The position numbers and the translations under genes are program-made. A stretch of 64,000 nucleotides of DNA, taken from the NCBI GenBank assembly GCA_022575985.1, contig JAKSXM010000002.1, positions 17,967,001-18,031,000 of the forward strand, in the 5' to 3' direction. Under the pieces are notes generated by a model. The model ran no database searches. It had not been told where the DNA came from and saw only the letters and a program-made list of their open reading frames with translations. The stretch comes from Anagrus nilaparvatae (Eukaryota > Arthropoda > Insecta > Hymenoptera > Mymaridae). Positions 12,301-24,988 of the stretch are shown piece after piece (the first letter of the stretch is position 1; every line of letters starts with the position of its first letter).

Positions 12301-13760
12301 AATAAATAAGATTATCTCGCATCAGCCGATAGAATTTACAATTTTAAGCTTAAAAAACCATATCAAATTTTCCATAACCGTTAAGGGTGACTTGCTCGGA
12401 GTATAACCAAGTTGGGGTAACATATTTTTATAATTAAAATCCAAAATTTCTTACTAAATAAAAGCATTTGAATATCCAACCATAACCTAAAAAATCCAGC
12501 TTCACCCATGGTATAAAGATTAGAAAACACCAATTTTAAACAAACGTTTATCTTACATTATCTAAAAACTCTTAAACATCCCAAGATTCAAAACATAAAT
12601 ATTAATATTAAACGACAATAAAATAAAATAAACAATAAAAATTCTATTTTACGAATTTATAACTATTTCGTGAGTAGGTGTTTAACCTCTTGCACAAAAA
12701 TTTAACGTGATTAAACAATTATTTAAATAAAAAAAAAAACACTTTGATATTACATAAAAACAAAATAGTACCAAAAAAAACATAACCTATAAATACTTAT
12801 CTCTCTTTTTTAGTAAAATAAACATAACCTCAAAATAAAAAAAAAAATTAAATAATTTCTATTGTATTTTAATGACAAATGACTTAAAAAAGTACCTATT
12901 TTTTAATCAATTTGAATAATCTAATTTTTTTATACTTTTATTATATAAGTTTTAGCATAAAATAAAGAAAAGATTGATAAAATTGATAAATAAAATATTC
13001 AATAGTTACAGTAAATTAAAATGTTAAAATTATAATAAAAAATTTGTAATAAAAGTTAAATAAATAAAAACCATTTAATTCAAATCTTTTTTTTCTATTT
13101 AATTTGAAATTACTGTTTAGTATTACACAAATATAGAAAATAATTATTACAATGGCTCTTTTTGAAGGAAAAAAAATCATTAATACTCAATTAAAGATAC
13201 TAATTAAATGCTTTTAAAAAAGGAAATTTATTTTTATTTTCAAAAAAATAAATAATTACGTAAAAATAAAGATTTATTTACTTTTTATGTGTAGGTATAA
13301 AAAGTTTTAATTTTTATTCATTTTTTATTTTTATAAGTTCAGGTAATTACAAAATTATTTAATGTAATTGAATTTACCATTTATTGATGCAGTAAAATTT
13401 AGATTCTTCTATTTAGAAATTCATTTTTCTGCCCAAGAGTTCAGCTAAATTTTTATTCGTGGCTAAAAATACTAAAAATACTATTTTTACCCCTACTACT
13501 TGTTTTGACCATAACCTATAAATAAAAAAACTAAAATTTTTTTCTGAGCTTTACGAAAGTGCGTTCATATGTGCAAAACGAACTGGTTAATAAAAAAAGT
13601 CCTTGATGTGTCAATAAAAAAAAGTCTAAAAAACTAATAGCGAAAGTGACTTCTGATGCAAAAATATTTCTTAAGTTTGATGATTTGTAATTATTTTCCT
13701 CAATTTAGGCTTAGATAATTTAAAACTAACAAATATTTTAAATCACGTTCAAGAACTCAG

Positions 13761-13930
13761 TACACTGAAAAATTATCCTGCATGAATAGAATCCAATTTT
13801 CATAAGTGGATTTTTTTACGCCAAGTGGACTATGATTACAGCAAATGCATATCCTGATAACTGTAAGGCGAAAAAATGTACTTGCTGCAAGTGAATTCTT
13901 CCATCATTAGCAAAATAATTTTTCAATATA
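13761..13930. mobile_element. TACACTGAAAA-type miniature element, 170 bp
   Basis: The left end is TACACTGAAAAATTAT and the reverse-complemented right end is TATATTGAAAAATTAT. The interior has several short inverted pieces, such as AAGTGGA and TCCACTT-like segments. Same terminus type as the element at 12042. Confidence 0.5.
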
Positions 13931-16900
13931 TTTTCAAATATTTTAATATGGTCAAATCTGAAAGGCAACCAAGTAAAGTCAGCTTCATTCTCACCTCTAG
14001 CTTACCACATATGAAATTAGAGAACACACAAATTTTTTATTAAGTCATTGATATTACACATACAATTCTTGCAAAAAGTGTATCTCTTACTTTCTACACA
14101 CCTTCGTATAAAAAACTAATTATTTTCCTTACATACCTAAATCTGAAGATAGTAAATCTATAAATAAAATTTAAACAACTAGATTTACAAAACTATAAAA
14201 AAAAAACAATGTATTATTGTTAAAAAAAATTTTTTACCAAATAATACCTGATTAAGATAAAAAAGTAAAATCACAGGTGTGAAATATTTAAAACAAGTGT
14301 GAATATCATTTAAATAGCAATTAAAATTTACACACATAGTTTAAAAATAAATAATTTGACACGTTATGTATAAAATTGCAAATATGAGTTTATAACTAGA
14401 TATGGAAAATACTGGTAACAAAATGTTTAAAACGAGATTAAATTTGAAGTATAACTAAAACGAGTAATTCAACTTGTTTATTAACGCTTGATTATTTCCT
14501 ATGTTTATTTTGTTTTAGGTTAGGTTTGAAGATTACTGAAAATGACTTGTTACATTTTTTTGATAAAATAGAAAGTTTTTTTAGTACTAAATAGCTTTTT
14601 TATCTTTATTGAGTTTACTACAATGAAAAATTTTAGTAAATCAGATGAAAATATTTATTTAAAATTCTAAATAATAAATGAATCATTTAAGACCAATAAA
14701 ATTTCAATGTATCTAATCTATTTTTTTAATATAATTTTTGTAGAAAAAAAATTTAAAAAATTACATTGTTTTATTTTAAAACAATAAGACAAGTAAATTA
14801 AAATGCTAAATAGCTTGTTGATAAGATTAGAATCAGAAACTGACATTTGTTTTTTCTTTGATTTACTTCTTGTTTTATTGTTGTTTTTGTTGTTGTAAAA
14901 ATTAAAAAAGGAAATTGTAATGCTTCTTGTTTTTTTTATTACTTTTTTTTAGGATGTATAAATTTTAGTTGGTTTTTGAGTTTTATTACCAAAATTATTT
15001 ATGGTAGATGTAAAGAGGAAGTTGAGGTTAATTTAGTACAAGGATGTTTTGAAAAGTTTATGTAAATTTGTTTTTGTAGTTTTCGGATGTTAGGGCGAAG
15101 TTAATTATTTTGAGGAAATATTGGGACTCAATTTTTTGATATTTTGATGGGTGAATTGAATTTATTGCTTTTTATATAAGAAAGTTCAAGTGGTCCAATT
15201 TGCAAACAATGGAACCACGCAGAGGCTGAGAAATAATTTTTGAGCCAAGTTATAATAAAAAACCGATTCTATGCTAAGTTCTTGTACTCCCTGAACCATG
15301 AAAATGATGCAAGACATTTTAAATCCAAAGATTATGTATCATCTTTATTAAGATTTAAAAAAAAATCGAAACCTTTAAACTTATACCATCGAAAAATCTA
15401 GGTCAAAACAGTTCAGTTGCCTAAAAGAAAGCGAATGACCTTCCCTAACAATCACGACCAAATTCGTTATTTAATATATTTTAACTTTCTTAATCTTATA
15501 ATAAAGATTTTTATTACACCATTTATCAAACTAACCAAATCAATAATAAATCATAACAATACCCCAAACATACCCATTTTCAGAGAAAAAGAAACCGACG
15601 TTATTCATTTTTGTATTTTATAAAAAACCGTGCAAATTTATTAAATAAACGCCTGTAATAATAAATTATCAATGTGAATACCTCAAACGAAATATTTAAA
15701 ATTTATTATGATCATTTGATATGACAGAAAATAAAATATTAAATACTAAAATTGGAACCTTGAATTAATCAAATTTTCATTATACGATATTTACACTCTT
15801 TTCTCTTCCTTTATCGACGTATCAATTTATTAAAAAAAAGTCTTAAATATCTTCATTTAAAAATATATAATTCATAATAATAACTTAATTAAAATAAAAA
15901 TCGATTTTATTTTTTAGTGTATAATCATCAGTAATTTTTATTATTATTTATATACTTATATTGTATGATATTTGAAGGTTATGAAAAGGTATTTTTATTT
16001 TAAATTATTAGTAATTTTATTAAATATATATGCAAAAGTTTACTTATGTTGTCATGTATCTAATTGCATTATCACTTCAATTTTAATAATTTAATCATAT
16101 GGTGTATTTTTTTTATGTACACTGGGAATTATTTTTGTTTGGTTTATCTTTGAGGGTACGTGGTAAGGGCTCTTTGAGGTAGGAATGGAAATTTGAAATA
16201 AAATTACTTAATACTGGCAGATTTTCTTTATAGGGATGAATTTTAAGTTAAAAGTCCAGTTTAATATAACTTTTAAATTTATTTTTATAGCCCTATTGGG
16301 AAAAATTCAAAATCGTTTTCATTGTGCAAAAAAGCGTCGGATTGGCTACAGTGGATCCATTTTATTTTATTTAAAAATTTTTCTTTTTGATGCATTTAAC
16401 ATTACTAGTGTCTATTATAAAGAAAAAGTGTTCGTCCTAAAAAATTAAATTTTCATTTAATGCTTTAGAAGACCTGTTTGATCTCTAAAAACTTGTCGAA
16501 TTTATCCTCAAAGTCCTTTTTTTAACAAAACATCATTATTTACTCTAAGGATCTAGCGAGCCTAGACTGTTAAAATTTTTGCACTAAAAATTACTAACTG
16601 GAAGTAAATTCACTAACAAAAAATATTATGAACCAACCATACCCAAACATTAATTTACACTTACAATTTCAAACACACCAATCTCACAGTATATGTACAC
16701 CTCAAATTATTTACCATTATGCAAACGCACACATATCATTAAAAAAATGTGTGGAAGTAAATTACATTACAACCAATTTATGCAAATTACATTTAAAAAT
16801 ACACACAAAAACCTAACTTTTTGAAAGTAATCAAAAATTGTTAAGAAAGAAAATGTAATTTTCATTCTTGACATTCCTTTTATGTTTCTTTAGTTTATTT

Positions 16901-17666
16901 AATTTTTTTTTTGGGACAATTATTATTACAACTGACCTTCCTTTCTCAGATTCAATTTCTCTTGTATAAAATTTTTTGTTGTCTACTGTTTTGCATTATG
17001 AATTTTAAATTAAACACACACACACACATAAATTTTGTTTTTTATAATATTTGAGGTTATGTAATTCAAATGCTTTTATATTATTAACTATTAATAGTCC
17101 TTTAGATATAATTAACTATTAACAAATTATTTTTATACCATATAAAATTTTATAACAAATTGATTTTTTTTGTGTTTGTGTGTGTGTGTACCTTTATTAA
17201 AAAATTGCATAATTTTTCTAAATTTATTAACGTTATTAAAATAAAATGGTTTAAATAAAACGATTAATAATAAAAATAAATTTTTTTTTTTAATTTCAAA
17301 ACATTTAATATGGTTTATTGTTAATTAAAATAATTTATTTATGTATTTAAGGTGGTGTATAGACTTAAATATAATTTTAATATGAATTGGTTCTTTTATA
17401 ATATTCACAAATTTATAAGCACTTAATAATAATTTTTTAATTAAATTTTTGATTATAGTAATTTAATTTAGTGTTTTTTTAAATATTTATTATGTGAAAT
17501 GTTAATATGTAATTTATTTCTTCCTGTATTTCATATTTTTTTAATGGTTTTTAATTTATTCAGTTTTTGTGGTTTTAATGATGAAATTTTGAAATTTGAC
17601 TTGGTGGGTGATTATTGTTGTACATGTATACTATTTTTTGACTTTTTTTAATCCAATGTAGATCTA

Positions 17667-18036
17667 CACTGTAAAAAGTAACTTTCTTATATTAACAAAA
17701 AAAATAGAACATTTACGAAACATTAGTAAATTTTCGAAAAAAATCGTATAATTACTTTTAGTATATCAACAAAAAATTCGAGTATTCTCGATTTTTTTTT
17801 ATAAATTCGCAAAAAAAGTTGATAATTTACCATTTTTTTTCTCGAAAATTTACGAAAAAAGTTGTAAATTCACAAAAAAAAATCAAGAATTTTCGAATTT
17901 TTTGTTAAAATACTAAATTTAATAATAATATAAGTTACGATTTTTTCAAATATTTACAAATTTTTTTGAAAATTTACTAATTTTTCGAAAATATTCTATT
18001 TTTTGTGTTAATCTAAGCAAGTTACTTTTTACAGTG
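17667..18036. mobile_element. TA-flanked palindromic miniature element, 370 bp
   Basis: The termini are CACTGTAAAAAGTAACTT and its near-perfect reverse complement, with TA directly outside both ends (17665-17666, 18037-18038), as expected for Tc1/mariner-type insertion. The interior consists of repeated A/T and TTCGAAAA/TTTTCGAA pieces that fold on themselves. No ORF. Confidence 0.75.
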
Positions 18037-21000
18037 TAGGAAATGTTTATATTTAATTTCTACTGCTCAACATTTTCCCAATAATGTTAAAAGTGATTCT
18101 AATAACTTACTATATTTTGATGTTTTAGTCATTTTTAGTAGAAAAATACTATTATTTTCTAATCTTTCACAGCCAAAAAATATTGGATCAATATTTTCTT
18201 TTACGAAAAATTTAATTTTGATCCAAAACTTTTTGTAAAATACCTAAAATACAGTACACCATAAAGCCTGAATATTTTCCCATCTTGTTTGAATCGTTTG
18301 AACCATTTCACAATCCCTTAATAAATTTAAATATCAATTATACAACGCACAACACCAAACCTTTAATTAAATTAGAGCCCATAGGCTAAAAAAGCTCATA
18401 AAAAAAATTTTTTCAAGGCCAAATATAAACCACAAGATAATAAAAATTTTCGTAACTGAAATTATTTTTTATCTTTATTACACTACTTAATTGAATTTGA
18501 GTTGTAAAAATTACAAGTTAAAAATAAAAATTGATACTTTTAAAAAATGTAATATTTTTATATCATGCCATGTGAAAATTAAAAAAATAAAGAAACAATA
18601 AAAGTATTTTTTTTAATAAATCTGACATTAGAATCATGTGAAAAAAAGTAGTTTTGAAATATCTAAATGATGACTAATTACATATATTTTTTCTTTTTGG
18701 ATTATGACATTTTTTATTTTTGGTTCAATTCATTTATGTCAAAATATTTTTTATCAAAAAAATTAAATCTCTAAATAAAGTATCAAAAATAATAATAATA
18801 GTAAACAAACGTCATAAAAAAAAAATTTCATCACGTTTTTTGACATAAAAATTGATATGGGTGAAAAAAAAAATTATTGTAGCACCTTTTACTTTTTTTT
18901 AAAAAAAATTGATAAAATTTTAAAAGTTTTTAATCATACAGTGGATTTAAAATTTGTACCTTGCAAAAAGTATATATTCGTTTTAATACGAAGAAAAAGA
19001 CAAAAGAATGCAATAAATTGCATAAGAAAGGTATTATTGTCATTTATAATAAAGGTCAGGAACTCGTCTCAACAACATGCACACAGCTGCATGTGCAATT
19101 TTTATTAAAGAAAAAAAATAGCGTTGGTGTTTTACTTTCTAAAGGTCACATTTTAATACGTAATAGTTTTTCTATAATTTTTTTTTAAGAGTATTAAAAA
19201 AGTGATAGTATTTTTATTGCGTGACGAAATCTGTTAAAAAATTAATCAAATATTAAAAATCTTTTAATTATTCGTTTGGAAAAATAAAAAAGATGACATC
19301 AATTGACCTCTCACTTTTTTATTTATTTGAGATTTATTTCTATTTTTTTTCTATTGAAAATATGACCTAGAACCTACTTAGATGTTCATCTTCCTGCATC
19401 TCCTCCTAAAACAAAATTTTCACTTTTTATTATGATATCTTCATTTTTATTTTTGCAATTTCAATTCGTGACTGTTAAGTTCGACTTAGTGTTTAGTATC
19501 TTTTATTGCATAAAAAAATATTAAATTGAATTTTTTTTTTAAATTTGATGATAATGATTGATGCAGTTTTTTTTTTAGAAAGCATCTTTTCTTGAAGGCA
19601 TATTTTTTTAATAATATTTTGAAATTATCTAAAATTATTACGAAATTAAAAAAAACTTCAATTTTTTCACACTAATTTTATGTATTAAAATGTTTAATTA
19701 TTTTATTTGAATTTTTCGTATGATTAATGACACTTTTTTTTTTATGAAAAAAATTTTTTAAATATCATCTTTTTCTGATTGCCAATAAAACGTTCAAAAG
19801 TTTATAAGTTCATTTTGTATTACAAAATTTTTTTAATCATTTTTTTTTTTTAAATTTTTAAATTTATGTTTTTTGATAGGCAATATTTTTAAGAAGACAA
19901 ATTATTACTTGTTTTAGTGATTAAATTGACATTAATAATAATTAATTTATTGCATGTTGAGGAGTGTTTAATAATTTTTCTTGTCATAATAATTTTTCGT
20001 AATTTATATGCTATTTTTAAAATTTTGAATTTAATGAAGGTTTAAAGGTTTTAGATTTATTCGAAGAGTCGATTTTTTCTTTGTTTGATATTTGAAATTT
20101 TATTCAAATACCCAAGTAGTTCTTTTAACAAATCACTTTTAATAATTACAAAGTTAAAAAAACTTATAAATTTTACTTTAAAATGACTTTCAATTTCACT
20201 CAAAACAAAAACTATTTAAACCGATGAAAGTAATCTATCAATAACTGCCAAAATAAATTTTAGTCAAACAAGATCAAGTTTAGATTTTTTTAAATTTAAA
20301 GATTTTACAATCAATTAAAACCATTAAATGATTTGAATCTTGTGAAAATTTTAAGTTTCTATTTTGAGATCTTAGTTAAAGTCACTCAGCTAGCGACTAT
20401 GTGACTTTGATTTTTTGATTCTTTAAAACTATTAAAAACAATTGCTCTCACGCCCTAGATTTTTTAGATGATTTTCCAGAACTTTGTTGTACCAGTTGAA
20501 ATCTAAATGGTTATTTTAATATGTAATACGCGCATTTTTGAAAATAGAAAAGTTTTTCGAGGTTTCTAAGTATGGGAAAATTAGGTAGACATTAAAATAA
20601 TATTTTTATTTACAGAAAAATACTTTCGCTGTAACCACTCAAATAAACTATCATCAATAGCTGCATAATATTAATGCCTGCACACTACAATTTTATGATT
20701 AAATTTGCGTCCAAAAATGTAATTAAAATTACTCACTCAAATCATAACCTTAAAATTCCCACTATCCAAAAACCATACAATTTTAATAAAAAAAAAAAGA
20801 CAGGAAGCACTTAAAAATCCGTTGAAAATCAAATTAGTACAAAAAGAAGCGTTAAAATATAAAAAAAATTATATTTAACCTTCAGAAAGGTTATAAATAC
20901 TTTTTAAGAGGTTAAGAAAGAATATTAAAAAAAAAAGTGCAATAACTTTAAAATATAACATTAAGAAATCATACACTTCTCTTCTGAGTACATAATAAAA

Positions 21001-21289
21001 GACTTACTGTCAGTTTAAAAAAAGAGCGCGTTTAATATTACAAAACAACTCAATTACACGCTAAAACCAAGCCAAAAAAATTATATAGCCAGAAAAATTT
21101 AGTCCAAAAAAATGCATAATTATTAAAATTTTAGGATTAAACATTTTTTTTTTAATTATGTCATTATATATGATAAATACCATAATTTAAATAATTATGA
21201 GCCTAATTTTAAAAACCGAGTCAAAAATGTAAAACTGTTTACATAAAAGTTAACTCGATCGATACACAAAGAAGATGAAAAGTAAAGAA

Positions 21290-21470
21290 TGGCAGACATC
21301 ATCATCAAAGCTTAAAAAAAAGAAAAGAAATACGTTACGTGACAAGTGGGATGCGCTTGTTTGGCACGCGCCTTCCGACTTTATATATAACCGGTTGATC
21401 CGATTACAATCACCCGTCACGAGTATTATAAATTCTCTCTCTTTATTAACAAATAATCAACAAGTCTCTA
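21290..21470 (+). promoter_or_regulatory. Possible TATA-type Pol II promoter region
   Basis: Within a region of otherwise extreme A+T content, this stretch has GGGATGCGCTTGTTTGGCAC, TATATATAA at 21382-21390, then CCGGTTGATCCGATTACAAT and a TCACCC initiator-like site about 30 bp after the TATA box. It could be the start of the chitin-binding gene 14 kb downstream, but no start codon with a signal peptide and an in-phase donor was found. Confidence 0.2.
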
Positions 21471-21778
21471 TGATTAAATAATTTTTTTTTTTTGCGTAAA
21501 TTAATAAAAAAAAACAATAATAAATAGTTCGCGGTCATATTATATATCAATGTGGTAGTAAGTTTTTATATATATAAAATAAAATTCTAGATTATGCAAG
21601 AGTTTCTGCTCCAATTTCAATATATATTCGCATATTTCACTTGCGCGCGCCCAATACAACTAACTTTCACGAGATAGACCATAAAATATTTTCTATCTCT
21701 TTTTAAATATAAAAAATTCTAACTTTCACTTATCGCGATCTAAACTAAAAACTTGCAGTTTTACTATACTCTAAGATA

Positions 21779-21800
21779 TTTTTTTTTTTTTTTTTTTTTT
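21779..21800. repeat. T homopolymer, about 22 bp
   Basis: Uninterrupted T run. It is the longest homopolymer noticed and prone to sequencing-length error. Confidence 0.9.
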
Positions 21801-22863
21801 ATCAAGAAAATATTTTTTTTTTTTAATATGTTTCAAAATAATATATTTAAAGTAATTATTATTATTATTTTTATATCATAATCTTTTATCATTTAAAATA
21901 TATATAAATTTATGAGATATTTATCATGTAATAATGTTTTTACATATTATTTTTAACACGTAATCTTTTTTTTTTGCGGTTTAATTATAACGAGTTGTGT
22001 TTATTGATAAGGAAAAAAAAAATTTTTTTTATTAGAAAAATTTTCAACAAATAAAAAAAGAAATATGATTTTTAGTACTTAATGTAATATAAATTGATTA
22101 CAAATATACGTAAGCGTTAGTTACATGTGCACTGTAAAATCAAACAACCTGATGACCTCAATAACAGGACGCGAAAGGATTATATTTTTTTTTAAACCAT
22201 CAAGGTCGTTTCTTTTCTTTTTTAAATAAATGAAATATAAAAATATTTATATAAACCCTTTCGAAAATATTTTTTTTAAACAAGTGTAAGTGAGGGAGTT
22301 TTTATTCTATCTTCAAGGATTTTTTTTTTAAATATACATTATTGTTATTACTTCCGGCTTAAAATTTTATGTTTAACCTTGCGAATTTATTTATTTTTTA
22401 GAGGATTATTGATGGATTTTTTTTTATGGTGTTTTTGGGTGAGAGATTATTAATGATTTTTAATTGGCTTTTGGAAGATAGAGAAATTGAAAAACTAAGA
22501 GGGTTATGGACTAATTCTAAAATGTTTTTCAGATGTTTTAGCTTTTATTTGCCTTTTTTATACTTATTTAACCCAATTACAATATATAATTTTTCACTCA
22601 ATATTTTTAGATTTATTAGGAGTTTCTACTGATATAATATATTTTATTAGTAAATTGCGTGATCAGGTTGAGATAGGAGTGACTAAAACAAACGTAAATC
22701 ACTTAAATTTATCCTATAAAATTAAAGGAAAATCATATCCGCAACTGAATATTTTGAGATAGAAACAAATTCTAAATGATAATTTACAAATATTTATTTA
22801 CAACATATTTAGGAATCTATTAACGAGAACTTTACAATTTACGAAATTCAATAAATTCTCTTA

Positions 22864-22900
22864 TATTTATACTATTGAAAAGACATTTCACTTGCGAGAA
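22864..22900 (-). promoter_or_regulatory. PSE-like box plus TATA, minus-strand copy
   Basis: On the minus strand the box is TTCTCGCAAGTGAAATGT (22900-22883), followed by an 11-bp spacer and TATAAATA (22871-22864). TATAAATATAAG is shared with the two minus-strand copies that follow. Transcription would run toward lower coordinates from about 22841. Confidence 0.6.
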
Positions 22901-23291
22901 TAATTTGATATTTTTTTTGCTCTTTCAAAAACCATACTTTTAATTAATTTTGATAATTGAATGAATGAAATTTTAAAAAGTTCTATTGAGACAATTTCTA
23001 AAATGTATCCTTTTGATAAAAAATTAGTTACAATAATTTTCCGCTACTAGCTTAGGATTTTTATATAATAAATTATTCTTGGGTCCAAAATTCACGCTAT
23101 ATTTTTTATTATATTAAAAGTCATAAAACATATAATGCGAGTTAGGTTCCTGATGAAAAATAGTTAGTTAGTGTCTCAAGCTTCTGAAACATTAAATTAC
23201 TGAAGAAATCACTCATTTAATAGGGTTTTTGCATGAAATAAATTTTAAAATTCTATTTGGTTGGTTTTGTAGTTTATAAAAAAAAAATATA

Positions 23292-23367
23292 GACACGTAT
23301 TTTTTTAATAATTTATTAATTAATCCGTCATTTTTAATTTATATAAAAAATAAAAAAAATACGTGTC
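23292..23367. repeat. Short inverted repeat, 76 bp
   Basis: GACACGTATTTTTTTA is mirrored by TAAAAAAAATACGTGTC around a 40-bp A+T-rich loop. It may be a tiny foldback element or a chance hairpin. Confidence 0.4.
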
Positions 23368-23678
23368 GACTATTCTCTGATATATTTTCAGGATAACAAA
23401 AAATCTCAATAACGTTGAACAACTCTATTTATTGTCAAAATTTAAAAACTACTAAAGAGATTCAATAATTATAATTATAAAATGTTTTATGAAATGGTCC
23501 AATTTTTCAGAATATCTGTTTCTTTTCTAAACGTAAATCAAAAGAAGCTGGAAACAAAAAATCTAATTTTTTTTTAAACAGTTTAAAAAAAAACTGAAAT
23601 ATTAAATAGAGATAATTTTTGATTTTTATTGTAAGATATGTAAACAAAAAATTTAATATCTAACATGAAAATTTCTTA

Positions 23679-23715
23679 TATTTATACACTTGAAAAGACA
23701 TTTCACTTGCGAGAA
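23679..23715 (-). promoter_or_regulatory. PSE-like box plus TATA, minus-strand copy
   Basis: The minus-strand box TTCTCGCAAGTGAAATGT is at 23715-23698, with an 11-bp spacer and TATAAATA at 23686-23679. Box and spacer are nearly identical to the copy at 22864, while the sequence beyond the TATA box diverges. Confidence 0.6.
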
Positions 23716-24624
23716 AATTTTTATTTTGAATAATGAAAATATATTTTGTAAATTTCACTTTAAAAGTCGCCAAAAATCCATCCCTTAGCACAGCTTAAAA
23801 TATGAATCTTTATAAAAATAAAAGTATAATTAGACAGGTCAATATTTAATTTCAGAAAAAATCACTTTATAAAAAATTTATTCACTATTCAATACCTAAA
23901 AATGTAAAAGTAATTTTTATAATTGTTATATTTTCATAATTACACGTTGATATATTTTTATCAGATACTTAAACATTAATAAAAAGCATAACTACTCTGA
24001 TTATCTGCGTGAAAGTAAATTAAAAAAAAAGGTAATTATTACGGTTAATGAGATTTTTTTTTTCAATAATAATATTTATTTATATAACATTAACGATATA
24101 TTTATAGATGATAATGATTAATTTAATGAGTCTACGTAGAAAATAACCTCACTATTTTAAATTATAAGGAAAATTACATTTTATCAAAATTTTAAAACAC
24201 ATCTTATTTATTTTAAATTATATACTTACATGCTTTAAATTATCAAAAATTATCATCTTGATAAAAAGTATGAGAGAAAATTTATGCGTATTTTATGAAA
24301 TTTACATTTTCGATAACATTTTTATTATATATTAAAGACTAATAATTCTTTTTTTAACCTTCATTCATCTTCCTTTTTTTTTTAATTTTTTGCTGTTTTC
24401 ATCGTTTATTCAGCTTGTTATTATTTATTTTTTATAAAATGTAAAAAGACTTGTTTTAAGTTATCATTATCCATTATTTTTGCTCATTTTCTTGCATTAA
24501 ATACGTTACAGTTTATACTAATAATTTGGGTTTTTGAAGCTACTAATTTTTTTTTTTAATTCGTGAATTTGCATTAATTTTATTATGCTTTAAATTTAAA
24601 ATTTTACAGAGTTTGCTTTTGGTA

Positions 24625-24683
24625 AGCCCTTTCTACATCAGATTAAAAATCGATATTAAATCTGGTCATCTTTAAAATTTATA
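24625..24683. mobile_element. Single arm of the AGCCC foldback family
   Basis: It begins AGCCCTTTCTACATCAGATT and stays aligned with the left arm of the element at 60887 through TAAATCTGGTCATC and TTTAAAATTT. The opposite arm is absent, so this is a solo or truncated copy. Confidence 0.65.
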
Positions 24684-24951
24684 ATAGTACATTAAATTAC
24701 CTGAAATAGGTTGAATTTTTTATCTCAACATTAAGACGTAGGATGCATGAAAACCGCTAAAAACAAAAACGATAATTTAATTCACAATTAATATTGTGAT
24801 AACTTATTCTCCGATATTCGGAACGTGCACATAATTCAATAAATAAATAAGAAATATTCTTAATGATAAATTATAGAATAATAATTTGAATTAACTTTTA
24901 GTTATAAAAATATTTATATTTTCACTGAACTATCCATATATCAATAACTTA

Positions 24952-24988
24952 TATTTATACCCTTGAAAACTCATTTCACTTGCGAGAA
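24952..24988 (-). promoter_or_regulatory. PSE-like box plus TATA, minus-strand copy
   Basis: The minus-strand box TTCTCGCAAGTGAAATGA is at 24988-24971, with an 11-bp spacer and TATAAATA at 24959-24952. It is the third of three same-strand copies within 2.1 kb. Confidence 0.6.

Larger units (their letters stand above)
8701..22800. other. Non-coding, A+T-rich region with miniature elements
   Basis: No exon can be supported. Recognisable pieces are a degenerate hAT-like element (9816-10022), TACACTGAAAA-ended elements (12042-12300 and 13761-13930), a TA-flanked palindromic element (17667-18036), and a TATA-containing, less A+T-rich stretch at 21290-21470. Short open frames here, for example 15417-15623, 16236-16448 and the overlapping pair at 18857-19188, lack domain-like composition and splice context. 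I regard them as chance. Confidence 0.55.

Noticed and set aside
18857..19188. Two overlapping plus-strand frames of 83 and 75 codons
   Set aside because: Lysine/isoleucine-rich with no motif. They are typical chance frames, and the GCACACAGCTGCATGTGC palindrome inside looks incidental.
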